This document shows positions 39,270 through 48,437 of a stretch of 64,000 nt of DNA, one piece after another. A program made the translations under genes and the position numbers. Location of the stretch: contig JABLUY010000018.1 in NCBI GenBank assembly GCA_013306675.1, positions 1 to 64,000 on the forward strand, written 5' to 3'. The notes under the pieces were generated by a model. That model did not search any database and was not told where the DNA came from. It saw only the letters and a list, made by a program, of their open reading frames with translations. The DNA comes from Thraustochytrium sp. TN22 (lineage: Eukaryota > Sar > Bigyra > Thraustochytrida > Thraustochytriidae). How positions within the stretch are numbered: position 1 is the first letter of the stretch; the number at the start of each line of letters is the position of its first letter.

Positions 39270-40252
39270 ATGTTCAAGAAGGCTTCGTACGTATGCGCCG
39301 CGCCGAGCACTGCACGCTCGGGCAGGCCGGCGCGCGGCGACGCGCGCGGCGAGTGCAAGAAAGGATCCATGACGGCGCGCGCGCCGGTGCCGGTGCCGGC
39401 GAGGGCGCGCGCGCGCGCGGGCGAGACGCGGCGGGGAGGCGGGGGGGGGAGGGGGGAGGAAGGAGACGAGGACTAATTCGAGCGACGTGACGCGAGCAGG
39501 AGCGACAAGGATACACTCAAGCCCGTCAAGGCCCATGCGGTGCGTGCGAGAGAGAGAGAGAGAGAGAGAGGGAGGACGTGTGCTCGGCCCATCCTCTTCG
39601 TACTTGACGTGAGATGAAGAGCGACTAACGCGAGCGGAGAACGCAGACGGAGCGCCGGGCAACGCTGTCGAACCTGACGAAGCGCACGCTCGGCAGCGGG
39701 AACCTGCGTCTGGCCGTGCAGGTGCCGGAAGGCGAGGAGAAGAACGAGTGGATCGCCGCCAACACCGTGGACTTTTACAACGAGCTGTCGCTCCTGTACG
39801 GTCTCGCCGCCGACGATGCCAAGCGCTTCAACAAGCCCGGCGACGGCTTCCCGCCCAACTTCGAGTACCGCTGGGCCGAGTCCCCCGGCTCCAAGGCCCT
39901 GCGCATGTCCTCGCCCGAGTACGTTGACTACGCCATGACCTGGATCCAGGACCTGATCGACAACGAGGAGATCTTCCCGGTGAGCGAGGAGCAGGACTTC
40001 CCGGAGGACTTTCTGGACTACATCAAGGACATCTTCAAGAAGATGTTCCGCATCTTCGCCATCCTCTACCACCACCACTTCGCCGTCATCGAGGAGCTCG
40101 GTGCCGCTGCGCACCTCAACACGTGCTTCAAGCACTTTATGTTCTTCCTCTTTGAGTTCGACCTCATCTCGGATGACAAGGAGCTTCGCGCGCTCGAGGG
40201 CCCCGTCGAGCGGATGCGCCAGCAGTACGAGGAACAGGGCGACACCAAGTGA
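39270..40252 (+). CDS. MOB1: MOB kinase activator, copy 2
   Basis: Tandem paralogue of the gene at 36867, with an identical layout: exons 39270-39286, 39500-39539 and 39647-40252, giving 663 nt and 220 residues. Exons 1 and 2 have exactly the same lengths (17 and 40 nt) and intron phases as in copy 1. The joined start reads MFKKASSDKDTLKPVKAHA. Core motifs are TLGSGNLRLAV, PEGEEKNEWIAANTVDFYN, FEYRWAE, YVDYAMTWIQDL and HLNTCFKHFMFF. As in copy 1, the positions of zinc ligands Cys79, Cys84 and His161 of human MOB1A carry Ala, Ala and Ile. Most differences between the copies are at the N- and C-termini and around residue 65. Intron 2 contains a GA repeat (39549-39571). Likely an adaptor for NDR-family kinases. 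Confidence 0.9.
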
Positions 40253-40519
40253 AGCGCTCTTTTTCGATTCATGACTCATGCATGCAAGCAATTTCATGGT
40301 TTCCCCCTCACTCTTCTTGGAACAAGCTGAGGCGGCAAAAGGTGTTCCTTACTCCGGTTATGCAGCTGCCGCTCCAGCTAGCTAGCTAGTTTACGAGCGA
40401 GTAACTAGCATCGCGTTGCTGCCTGCGTGCTTCTATTGCGCGCGTTCCTCTCCTCACCTCACCCGCTCGATGGATGGATGGCTCCCTCGCCCGCTCCTTC
40501 GCTCAAGTTCTCCCTCGCA

Positions 40520-41045
40520 TCAAATCTTCGTCAGATGCCGCGACACCACCTTCATCACCTCCTTGACCTGCATCTCCGACTTGCTCTCCGTGATTCCGTG
40601 CGCCACCTTGGCGACCTTGTCGTCGATCTTGATGTTGCCCTTGACGTTCTTCACCTTGAGGTTGTTCTCATACAGGTACGCCCAGCTGCCGCGCGCCGCC
40701 CGTCTCCCCCCTTCTCCGTCAGTGCGCGCCTCGATTCCGAGCTGACCTTCTCATCTCGCAAGATCCAACGTACAACTTCTTGATGGCGTCAGGCCGCGTC
40801 ACGTCCTCCGGGCCGATGAGCGCCGCCAGCTCCGGGCTCACCTTCACCTTGGTCGTCGTCAGGCTCTTGCCCCTATCGCCGCGCGGCTTCTTCTCCTTGA
40901 CGACCTTGTTCTTGCCCCTCGTCGCCTGGGTCGCCTCGCTCGCCTCCTCCGTCAGCGTCCGCGTCGCCCCGCCCGCCGCCGCCGCCCACGCGCCGCGCGC
41001 CGGGCCCGCGCCCGCGCGCGCCGCTGCCCGAGCCGCCAGCATCAT
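40520..41045 (-). CDS. Small SWIB/MDM2-domain protein, probably organellar
   Basis: Exons (minus) are 41045-40774 and 40685-40520, with one GT-AG intron (gtacgt...gcag), giving 438 nt and 145 residues. The start (MMLAARAAARAGAGPARG) is rich in Ala and Arg with no acidic residue, like a mitochondrial targeting peptide; an open frame continues upstream to 41285 in low-complexity sequence. After a basic linker comes a complete SWIB domain: KVSPELAALIG, TRPDAIKKFWAYLYENN across the splice join, KGNIKIDDKVAKV and VMKVVSRHL. SWIB domains are small protein-protein interaction folds. Free-standing SWIB proteins in plants and protists are often organellar or chromatin-associated. The splice join restores the family motif exactly, so the model is well supported. 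Confidence 0.85.
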
Positions 41046-42109
41046 CCCTGCAACCGCCGCCGGCCCCGCCGCCGCCCGCGCCGCCGCCTCGCGCCTCGGC
41101 CTGCGCCGCTCCGCGCGCGCCCCGCCGCCGCCGCCGCCGCCGCCGCCGCTGCCGCGCGCGCGCCGCTGCCGCCCGCTCGACTCCGCTCTGCCGCGCGCGC
41201 CGGGCCCGGCCTCGGATCCGCGGGCTTGATCGGCGCCGCTTTGGCGTCCTAACGTCCGCCTAACCGTGGCCCAGCGCCGGGCCAATCAGAGAGCGAGGTC
41301 GGCGAGCCAGGGCGCTGCAAAGCGCCTGCATCCTTGCGTCAGAGGCCGTCAGAGCTCGAGCCTGGGGCGACGCTCGCAGACGCAGGACGGCAGCCTGCTT
41401 CGCATGTCGCGGTGCGAGCGCGATGCGCAGGTGCACCGCCGTGCTCGCTGCAGACGCGTGAAAACTCGGCACGCCGCACACGAGGGCAGGCGCCACAGCC
41501 GTCGGTGCGCGCGCACATCTTGAGGAGGAGCGTCGCGGCTTTCCCCTTTGCCCTGACCCAGCGGGCCAAACCTATTCGTCTCTCCATTCCGAGGCGTTCC
41601 AAGAGATCTTATCTTCCCCGTCAAATTCGTCGCAGTCACATCTGCAAAGTCTTCGCAGCTGGCGCGCTGCAGATGCTCGATCCAGAGCCCACTGGAGTTC
41701 TCCTCGACTTGACGCAGCCTGCTACATACAACAACCACGAGGCCGCTCACGCGCTCGCTCGCTCGCTCGCTCGTTCAACTCCGTGCGCGTGCGTCGCTTC
41801 TAGAGGCTAGCTTCTGCGATGGACTGCTGCGAGTCAAGTGCTTGACAGTGAGCCTGCCGCGGGCGTCCACCGCCGGCAGCGCCGCCGCCGCCGCCACGCC
41901 GCACTGCACGTCACGCGGCACGTGGTCCGGCGCCACCCCGCGCCGCCAGGGCCCGCGGCGCCCTCACTCGACTCGGACGCCTCCTCGAGTCAGTGGCTGC
42001 CGCGCGCAAGGCTTGCAAAACAGCAAAGGCCCGCGCGGCGACGGCGGCGGCGGCGGCGGCGGCGGCGGCGACGGCGGCGACAGCGGCGGCGACAGCGGCA
42101 CCGGAGAGA
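41046..42109. other. Divergent promoter region between the SWIB and RRP46-like genes
   Basis: About 1.06 kb with no supported gene. It contains a GCTC tetranucleotide run near 41755-41773 and a GGC-rich triplet array at about 42035-42095 just before the RRP46-like start. The two flanking genes point away from each other. Confidence 0.4.
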
Positions 42110-42898
42110 ATGCGCGCGGACGGGCGCCGCGCGGCGGACCTGCGGCCGCTGAGCGCGGCCTGCGGCGTGCTGCGGCGCGCGCATGGGTCGTGCAGGCTCG
42201 AGGCCGGCAGCACCAGCGTGCTGGCGAGCGTGTACGGGCCCGTGGCAGAGCAGCAGGCGCGCCTGGAGCTCGCAGAGCGCGCGCGCATCCAAGTCACCGT
42301 GCTCTGGAGCCAGCGGGCGGACGAACTCGAGGAGGCTGCCGCGGCGCCCGGGCTCGCCGCGGACGGCGACGGCTCCGCGCTCACGCGCCGCCGCCGCGAG
42401 GCCGAGCGCGTCCTAGCCGGCGCGCTCGAGCAGTGCGTTCAGGTGCGCGCCTTTCCGCGCAAGCTCATCAAGGTCACCGTGCAGGTCGTCAACGACGGGG
42501 GTTCCGTCCTCGCCTGCGCCGTGCTCGCTTGCGCCGCCGCGCTCCTCGACGCCGGCATCGAGATGGTCGCTGTCCCGGCCGCAGCCACCTGCGCCGTCCA
42601 GGCCGACGGCCTCGCGCTGGACCCGACCCACGAGGAGGAGGCCTCGCGCAACACTGTTGCGCGTGTCTTCGTCTGCACGCTGGACGACGCCCAGGGCGAA
42701 GCCGTCGCTCTCGTCGCCGACGGACCTCTCTCGCGCGACGATCTGCGCAACGCCATGGCTGTCTGCGTCGATGGCGCGCGGGCAGCTCGCTCCTTTCTCC
42801 GCCTCTCATTTCTGGCCAATGCAAAGCAGCACATCCAGGCCATGCCTCAGCCCCGTCCTCCCGCCGCTGCTCCGCCACCCTCCTCCGACACTGAATGA
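42110..42898 (+). CDS. RRP46: Exosome RNase PH-type subunit, RRP46-like
   Basis: 262 residues from the ATG at 42110 (MRADGRRAADLRPLS); in-frame sequence upstream is an Ala-rich translation of a GGC repeat with no ATG. The RNase PH fold is recognisable: RADGR start, GVLRRAHGSCRLEAGSTSVLASVYGP, FPRKLIKVTVQVVNDGG and ACAVLACAAALLDAGI. The N-terminal pattern (ADGR, RPL, G.L.RA.GS) and the short length best fit RRP46/EXOSC5 among the six RNase PH-like ring subunits. The ring threads RNA to associated nucleases for 3'-5' decay and processing in nucleus and cytoplasm; eukaryotic ring subunits are normally inactive. The Pro-rich tail is extra. RRP41 or MTR3 are the alternatives. Confidence 0.85.
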   Translation: MRADGRRAADLRPLSAACGVLRRAHGSCRLEAGSTSVLASVYGPVAEQQARLELAERARIQVTVLWSQRADELEEAAAAPGLAADGDGSALTRRRREAERVLAGALEQCVQVRAFPRKLIKVTVQVVNDGGSVLACAVLACAAALLDAGIEMVAVPAAATCAVQADGLALDPTHEEEASRNTVARVFVCTLDDAQGEAVALVADGPLSRDDLRNAMAVCVDGARAARSFLRLSFLANAKQHIQAMPQPRPPAAAPPPSSDTE

Positions 42899-43114
42899 AA
42901 TTTGTACTTTACTGATACGTACCACGCGCTCGCCGCCGTGAGCCTTTTGCACGCCACCGTAGTACCATGCAACCCAATCTTTCAGCGTCGTCCGGCCCAC
43001 CGCAGGTCAACAGGACGGCTCGGAAAACGGCCGCGCCTCGCTCTGTCTGGACGGCTATACTTTCCTACTACTGTACAGGCGCTCGCCAGCTCCGTCACTG
43101 CCAAGAAACCTTGG

Positions 43115-44653
43115 CTAGTTCTGGCCTTCTTCGAGAAGCTTGTCATAGACACGTCGCAGCTCCTGCAGCCTGCGTACAAGGAGCGCGCGGGACTTGTGCA
43201 TGCTCAGCTTCTCGCTCTCCAGGTTGATGCGCGCGTGGAGGATGGACGCATCGTCCGGATCGTCCGCCTGCAGCACAAGCGTCACCAGGTTCTCCACCTG
43301 CTCATCGTACACGTGCTGGCGCGCAAAAAAGGCGCGCAGGTCGAACGCCAGCTTGTGCAGGTCCTGCGCCAGGTGCACGCGCTGCTGCTGCCGGTCCACA
43401 GACCGACTCAAGTCCACGTCCTCCTCGTACAGCGAGCGAAAGGCAGCCGCCACGGGCGTGCGCACGCTCATCATGAGCGGCGCCGAGGCCGAGACGCCCG
43501 CGCGACGCACCTCCAACAGGCTGCCCTCCGCGAGCGCCACGTCCAAGAGGCGAGGCGGCTCGCCGCCCACGTACTCCAGCGTCGGCAGGGCGCTCAGCTG
43601 CGCACCGTGCTCGTGAGCCGTCGTCAGATGCGAGGCGCCCACCAGGGTCACCACAGCGCACCCGCTGAGCGTCTTGAGTGCCTCCCACAGCCACACCTTG
43701 ACTTGCAGGTCCACGGCGCCCTCGTCTGCGAAGAGCGCCCGCAGCTCGCCCGTGTGTTCCTTCACCACGGCGCGCGCCGCCGCCTCTAGATCGCTCGCGC
43801 TGCTGCTGCGCGCCGCCACTGCCGCCATGTCCGTGAGCCGCAGCCCCACGAGCTTTTCCACGGCGTGCCGCACCGCATCCTCTTGCTCGTGCTTCTTTCC
43901 TTTGCCGTCGGCGTCACCGCCCGCTTCGTCATCGCTGGCCCCGGCGCCGCCGGTCAAGACCTTGGCAAAGGCCGCCAGGCGAGACTCCTTGGCCGCCTCG
44001 CTGCTCGGGTCGCCGATGCGAATGGCAGCCACGCCGGCGATCTCCGGCAACCCGAGCGACTCCAGCAGGGGAGCATCGATGCTCAGAACCGTGCTGGCTC
44101 CATCGCTGCCGCGGCCCAGCGCCGCCACCACGAGATCGGCGTCCCGCGCCGGATGCACACCCTCGACGACCCAATCCTCGTCGCTCGCGGCCAGGACCTC
44201 CTGCAGCGCGCGCGTCGCGCCGGTCGCGCCGTAGCGCGCCTCCAGGTACGCCCGGTACAGCAGCGTGCCGGGCCTCGCGTCGAGCCGCCACGGCGCTGCG
44301 CGCTGCGCCGCACTCACGTCCACCCGCGTGGCGCCGGCCGCGGCCAGGTCGCCGGCCAGTACGCCCCGGCCAGCGCCTGGCGGCCCGTACAGCACGAGCG
44401 CGCCAGCACCCCGCTCCGCCCGCACGCTCTGCAGGCCCTGCACAACGGCGGCGCGCGCCTCCTGCAGCGTCTGGTCGCTCTCGGCGAGCGCCACGGCCGC
44501 CGCGTCGCGCTCCGCCTCCGCCTCCGCCTCCGACGCCGACGCCGCCAGGCGCCACTCCACGTACGCGCGCGGGCCCTCGGACACCTGCGCCGCGCCGTCC
44601 GCGGCCACGCCCACGCCCGCCGCCGCCGCCGCCGCGCGCGCCCATCGCCACAT
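43115..44653 (-). CDS. Uncharacterised protein with a degenerate P-loop
   Basis: 512 residues from the ATG at 44653 (MWRWARAAAA); the open frame extends 21 codons further upstream. The Ala/Arg-rich N-terminus could be a mitochondrial targeting peptide. A helical stretch rich in Ala, Glu and Gln (30-75) precedes ALVLYGPPGAGRG at about 85-97, which has Walker A spacing but Arg where Lys is expected. A hydrophobic strand ending VVTLVGAS appears later. The C-terminal 110 residues are helical and highly charged (QRVHLAQDLHKLAFDLRAFF, then KLSMHKSRALLVRRLQELRR), perhaps a coiled coil. I do not recognise a family, although the sequence looks like a real GC-biased gene. It converges with the RRP46-like gene. 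Confidence 0.7.
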   Translation of the reverse strand: MWRWARAAAAAAGVGVAADGAAQVSEGPRAYVEWRLAASASEAEAEAERDAAAVALAESDQTLQEARAAVVQGLQSVRAERGAGALVLYGPPGAGRGVLAGDLAAAGATRVDVSAAQRAAPWRLDARPGTLLYRAYLEARYGATGATRALQEVLAASDEDWVVEGVHPARDADLVVAALGRGSDGASTVLSIDAPLLESLGLPEIAGVAAIRIGDPSSEAAKESRLAAFAKVLTGGAGASDDEAGGDADGKGKKHEQEDAVRHAVEKLVGLRLTDMAAVAARSSSASDLEAAARAVVKEHTGELRALFADEGAVDLQVKVWLWEALKTLSGCAVVTLVGASHLTTAHEHGAQLSALPTLEYVGGEPPRLLDVALAEGSLLEVRRAGVSASAPLMMSVRTPVAAAFRSLYEEDVDLSRSVDRQQQRVHLAQDLHKLAFDLRAFFARQHVYDEQVENLVTLVLQADDPDDASILHARINLESEKLSMHKSRALLVRRLQELRRVYDKLLEEGQN

Positions 44654-44927
44654 TCTCGAAGCCGCGCTGCGCCGCCGCGGTTCCGAGTCTGTCTGGCTGG
44701 CTGGCGACCTCGGCACACGGTGGGTTTTTCCCTGCGTCGCAAGGCGCGCGGGGGCCTAGCTAGCTACTAGCTAGCCTCGCCAGGAGCATCGCAGACGCAG
44801 CGAGCTTCAAGGCGCGTGCACGATGCTCTCTCGCGCTGGCGGCGGAGGAGAGTGTCCAAGAACACACGCACACACAACAAATGCACATACACACATACAC
44901 ACAAAAGTATACAGAACACAGCGACGC

Positions 44928-47927
44928 TCACGTCTCCTCCGAGAGCAAGACAACCTCCTCGACGCTGCCGAGAAGGAGCGCCAGAGCGCGAGGCGCGCTG
45001 CAGCCAGACGCCGAGGCGGCGTGGAGCGCGATGCGTGCCAGCGCCTCCTCGTAGCGCTGCAGCTTCATCCCGCCCGAAGGCACACTCGCAGCGTAGACCG
45101 TGTCGCCCAGCTCGCGCGAGCGAAGCGCGGAGACCAGCGCCACGCCCTCGGGGCATGCCGGCATGCCAAGGCGCAGGTTAGCCTGGTCCAGCAACGAGCG
45201 AAAGCCGCGCGCCGAAAGGACCCCGCGAGGCCGCGCCACCTCGCGAAAGGCGGCGCGATGCCGCCCCGTCTGCAGCGCGCGCACCACATCGGGGAAGAAG
45301 AGGAACTCATACACATCCTGGCCACCATCCGCCGCCAACGCCTCCCCGGGGTCGGCGGGTCGGCCGGTCGCCTTGGCCGTGGCCTTGCCTTGGTGCCGCA
45401 CCCCTTGCAGCTGCAGTAGCAGAGCAAAGAGGTCCGCCGCAGGACAGCCGCGCCGCTCCGCCTCCGCCAGCAGCGCGAAGAGCAAGAGCCCCGGCACCGG
45501 CGGCGCGTGCGGATCCGCCGCCCACCGCTCTTGGTACGCAGCGAAGAGCGCTGCGTCCGCAGACTGTAGCTCGCGCAGCGACGGTGGCGGGTCCAGCGCG
45601 CGCTCGTACAGCTCCAATTCGTCCGCCGCGCAGGCCGCCACCGCGACGAAGGCCGCGGGCGCATCGCAGTGGTCTGCAGCGGCGCCTGCGAGCAGATCGC
45701 GCCGTGCCGCTTCGTCCAGGCGCGAGGAGGTCGCCAGATACAGCGCGAGGGGGTCCACGAGTGCTGCGGCGTCCTCGCCGTGCGGGGCGAAGCTCGCGTA
45801 CATGAAGACCATGGACGCCGGGCTCAGGAGCGTCGGGTCGCGCGCCGCGCACGGGCGCACGAGCGCCACGACGAGCGCCAGCCAGGACGGCAGGTCGACG
45901 ACCGGCCCAAGGCGTTCGACGAGGCGCGCCACGCGCAGCGGCCGCCGAAGCGCGCGGCAGTCGCGCACGAAGGAGAATAGGCCGTCCGGGTCGGCGGTTG
46001 CGCCTGCCTCGATGCGCGCGAGCTCGTCTGTGTCGCTCAAGGCATAGACGCGCAGCGCAAGGTCCAGGTCCAGCGGCAGGCTCGCATACTCGACGGCGTC
46101 CAGGTCGGCTGGCAGGCGTAGCGCGCTTCCCTCGCGCGCCAGTCGGTCTGCGGCGAGCCAGAGGCGGTCCAAGTCCACCTCACTGCGATCGGCCGGAGCT
46201 AGCGCGCGGACGAGGCGCGCCGGCGGGGCGGGCGCCTCGGTGAAGGCCATCAAGAACCCGAAGCACAGCGCACGTGACCACGCGGTCGCGCGCGTCGCAC
46301 GACAGCCGGCTGCGAACGCTTGACGTAGCAGCGCGCTCGTGGCTGGCGTGGATGGCGAGGAAGAGGCGTTGGGCCCACTGCTGCTGGTGCTGCTGGTGCT
46401 GCTGCGTTGGCGCTGCACTGGGGAGGCCGTCTGGCAGAGCTGCTCAAGGAAGCGAGCAAAGTCACCGTGGGCCGTGGCCCACGCGGCGCCTGTGCGCTCG
46501 CGCGAGAGGCTCACACCGGTGCGTTCGAGCCAGGCGTCGGCGCTCTCGCAGTCCTCAAAGGCGCGGCGCAGCGGTGACATGACTGCGGCGCGCAGGCGGC
46601 CTTGCAGCGGCACAGCGTCGACGGCGCCCGCGCTGCGCTTGGGCGACCGCGGCGAGCGAGGCGAGCGAGGCGTCTGCGGCGTCTGCGGCGTCCGCGGCGT
46701 CTGCGACGTCTGTGGCGTCCGCGGCGTCCGCGGCGTTGATGGCGTCGCGACGACGAGGTCGGCGCCCCCCTTGGCACGCCGGCGCATGGAGGTGGCCCAG
46801 GCCGCAAGCTCGTCGGTGCCTTGCGCAAAGGGCGGCGGCGCCTCAGCCAGGAGCGGTAGCAGGTCGTCGGCCACGCAGCGGTCGACAAAGTCGACGAAGG
46901 TGCAGCCGACGCCGAGGTCCGGGTAGAGCTCAACGAGGACGGGTGCGAGGCGATCGAGCGCCTGCAAGGTGTCGAGGTCGTAGCGCGGGCGGCGCGTCTT
47001 GTCCACGTAGAGCAGGCGATGCGCGAACTCGGTGAGGTCGTCCTGGATGGAGGAGTCGAGCGCGTCTGTGGCGCGCAGCGCCTGCAGCAGGCCGCGGAAG
47101 CCGCGCGACGCGCAGCGGCGGTGCAGGCGCAGCGCGTCCCAGTAGCCGAACGAGAGGTTGAGCACGCCCACGCAGCTGAGCGCGTGCACGAAGTCCTCCG
47201 GCTCGCGGCACAGGTGGTTGCCGAACTTGACCATGCGGATCAGGCTCTGAAGGCTGGCCACCTCGGACGGGCACGCCGGGTAGAGGCGCGCGGCGACGCG
47301 CGCTAGCGCGCCGCACCACTCGTCGAACTCCAGCTCCTTGTTGTGGCCGCCAAAAGCCTCGCGCACCAGGTCCATGCTTAGCGTGCGGGGCAGGCTGTGC
47401 GCCAGCAGGTGCGCGTACGTGGCCGTCACGCTGGCGCGCGCCTGTGTCGGTGCCGCTGGCGGCGGCGACGGCGCCTCCTCGGCGTCTTCGCGCTTGCCAT
47501 CCTCCTCCGCCAAGGCGCCGCCGCCGCCGCCGCCGCGAGCCCTGCTCGGGTCCAGGTCCGCGGTGGAGCTGGAGGTGGCGGCGCCGTGCGGGCCAACGGC
47601 CTTCTTGCCGTCGCGCGCGAGGTCCTCGTCCCGCGGCGGTGGCGGCGACGGTGGCGACAACGACGACGACGATGACGACGACGGCGGCGTGGCCGGCTGC
47701 AGCGCGCGGTCGCCCCGCGCCGCGGCCTCGCGCTCGCCGCGCGGCAGCGGCGTGGTCGGCGGCGAGCGCGGCCGCGACCGCCCCTGGTCCTGCTGCTGTA
47801 GCAGTAGCAGCTGCTGCTGCTTGCGCGCGGGCGCTAGGTCGCGCGGCGCTGCGGCGAGCGAGCCGCAGCTGCACTGCTCGAAGAGCGTGCGCAGCGCCGC
47901 GCCCTCGCGCGCCACGAAGGCCTCCAT
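44928..47927 (-). CDS. Uncharacterised 999-residue protein with TP/SP-rich linker
   Basis: A single frame from the ATG at 47927 (MEAFVAREGAALRTLFEQCS); the open frame continues upstream but antisense to the mitochondrial carrier gene, so the shorter start is chosen. After a Gln/Ser/Pro-rich region (about 40-155) there is a helical domain (about 165-375) containing LEFDEWCGALARVAARLYP, a pattern seen in degenerate EF-hand or p25-alpha-like modules. A similar phrase, KLQRYEEALARIALHA, occurs near the C-terminus. Between them is a linker near 395-435 made of repeated TPRTPQT and SPRSP units, which would be good sites for proline-directed kinases. The rest is Leu/Ala-rich helix. I do not recognise the family; the EF-hand-like reading is weak. 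It is divergent from the carrier gene at 48438. Confidence 0.75.
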   Translation of the reverse strand: MEAFVAREGAALRTLFEQCSCGSLAAAPRDLAPARKQQQLLLLQQQDQGRSRPRSPPTTPLPRGEREAAARGDRALQPATPPSSSSSSSLSPPSPPPPRDEDLARDGKKAVGPHGAATSSSTADLDPSRARGGGGGGALAEEDGKREDAEEAPSPPPAAPTQARASVTATYAHLLAHSLPRTLSMDLVREAFGGHNKELEFDEWCGALARVAARLYPACPSEVASLQSLIRMVKFGNHLCREPEDFVHALSCVGVLNLSFGYWDALRLHRRCASRGFRGLLQALRATDALDSSIQDDLTEFAHRLLYVDKTRRPRYDLDTLQALDRLAPVLVELYPDLGVGCTFVDFVDRCVADDLLPLLAEAPPPFAQGTDELAAWATSMRRRAKGGADLVVATPSTPRTPRTPQTSQTPRTPQTPQTPRSPRSPRSPKRSAGAVDAVPLQGRLRAAVMSPLRRAFEDCESADAWLERTGVSLSRERTGAAWATAHGDFARFLEQLCQTASPVQRQRSSTSSTSSSGPNASSSPSTPATSALLRQAFAAGCRATRATAWSRALCFGFLMAFTEAPAPPARLVRALAPADRSEVDLDRLWLAADRLAREGSALRLPADLDAVEYASLPLDLDLALRVYALSDTDELARIEAGATADPDGLFSFVRDCRALRRPLRVARLVERLGPVVDLPSWLALVVALVRPCAARDPTLLSPASMVFMYASFAPHGEDAAALVDPLALYLATSSRLDEAARRDLLAGAAADHCDAPAAFVAVAACAADELELYERALDPPPSLRELQSADAALFAAYQERWAADPHAPPVPGLLLFALLAEAERRGCPAADLFALLLQLQGVRHQGKATAKATGRPADPGEALAADGGQDVYEFLFFPDVVRALQTGRHRAAFREVARPRGVLSARGFRSLLDQANLRLGMPACPEGVALVSALRSRELGDTVYAASVPSGGMKLQRYEEALARIALHAASASGCSAPRALALLLGSVEEVVLLSEET

Positions 47928-47945
47928 GGCGGCGGGGTTCCGCCT

Positions 47946-47980
<35 letters not shown>

Positions 47981-48437
47981 AGCCAGGCTGACTGTGAGGC
48001 CACTCCAGCCGCTGCCTGCGCCGCCTCGCATGAATGAAGGCGGCAAGCTGAGAGGCCAGGGCGCCCGCTCGCAGCGCCGCGCCGGCCCGCGCGAGCCGCG
48101 AGCCGCGAGCGTGACGTGCCGACAGCGCAGCGCCGGCGCGCGCGTGAAGTGGGCGCGGCGGACCCGCGGCGCGCAGACGAGGCGCGCGCGTGCAGTGCAG
48201 TGCGTGCGGTGCAACTGCAGTGCCGGACAGCGACTCGGATGACGGCGTCGCCCAGCTACTGCAGTCTGAGTGACTCCGGCAGGCGTATCGCAGCGGCAGC
48301 CGAGTGACGCAGGCAGTGGTGATTCTGCCAGTGGTGAAGCAGAGCAGAGCAGAGCGCGAAGGACTCGTGATCGCTGGCGCTGGCAGAGCACGCGCGGCGG
48401 AGCGCGGCGCGCGCGGCGCGGCGGCGGCGGCGGCGCG
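47928..48437. other. Divergent promoter between the 999-residue protein and the mitochondrial carrier
   Basis: 510 bp. A CTGC tetranucleotide run (47946-47980) lies about 20 bp upstream of the minus-strand start, and a GCAGT-rich stretch lies near 48195-48225. A short GGC run directly precedes the carrier ATG. No gene. Confidence 0.5.
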
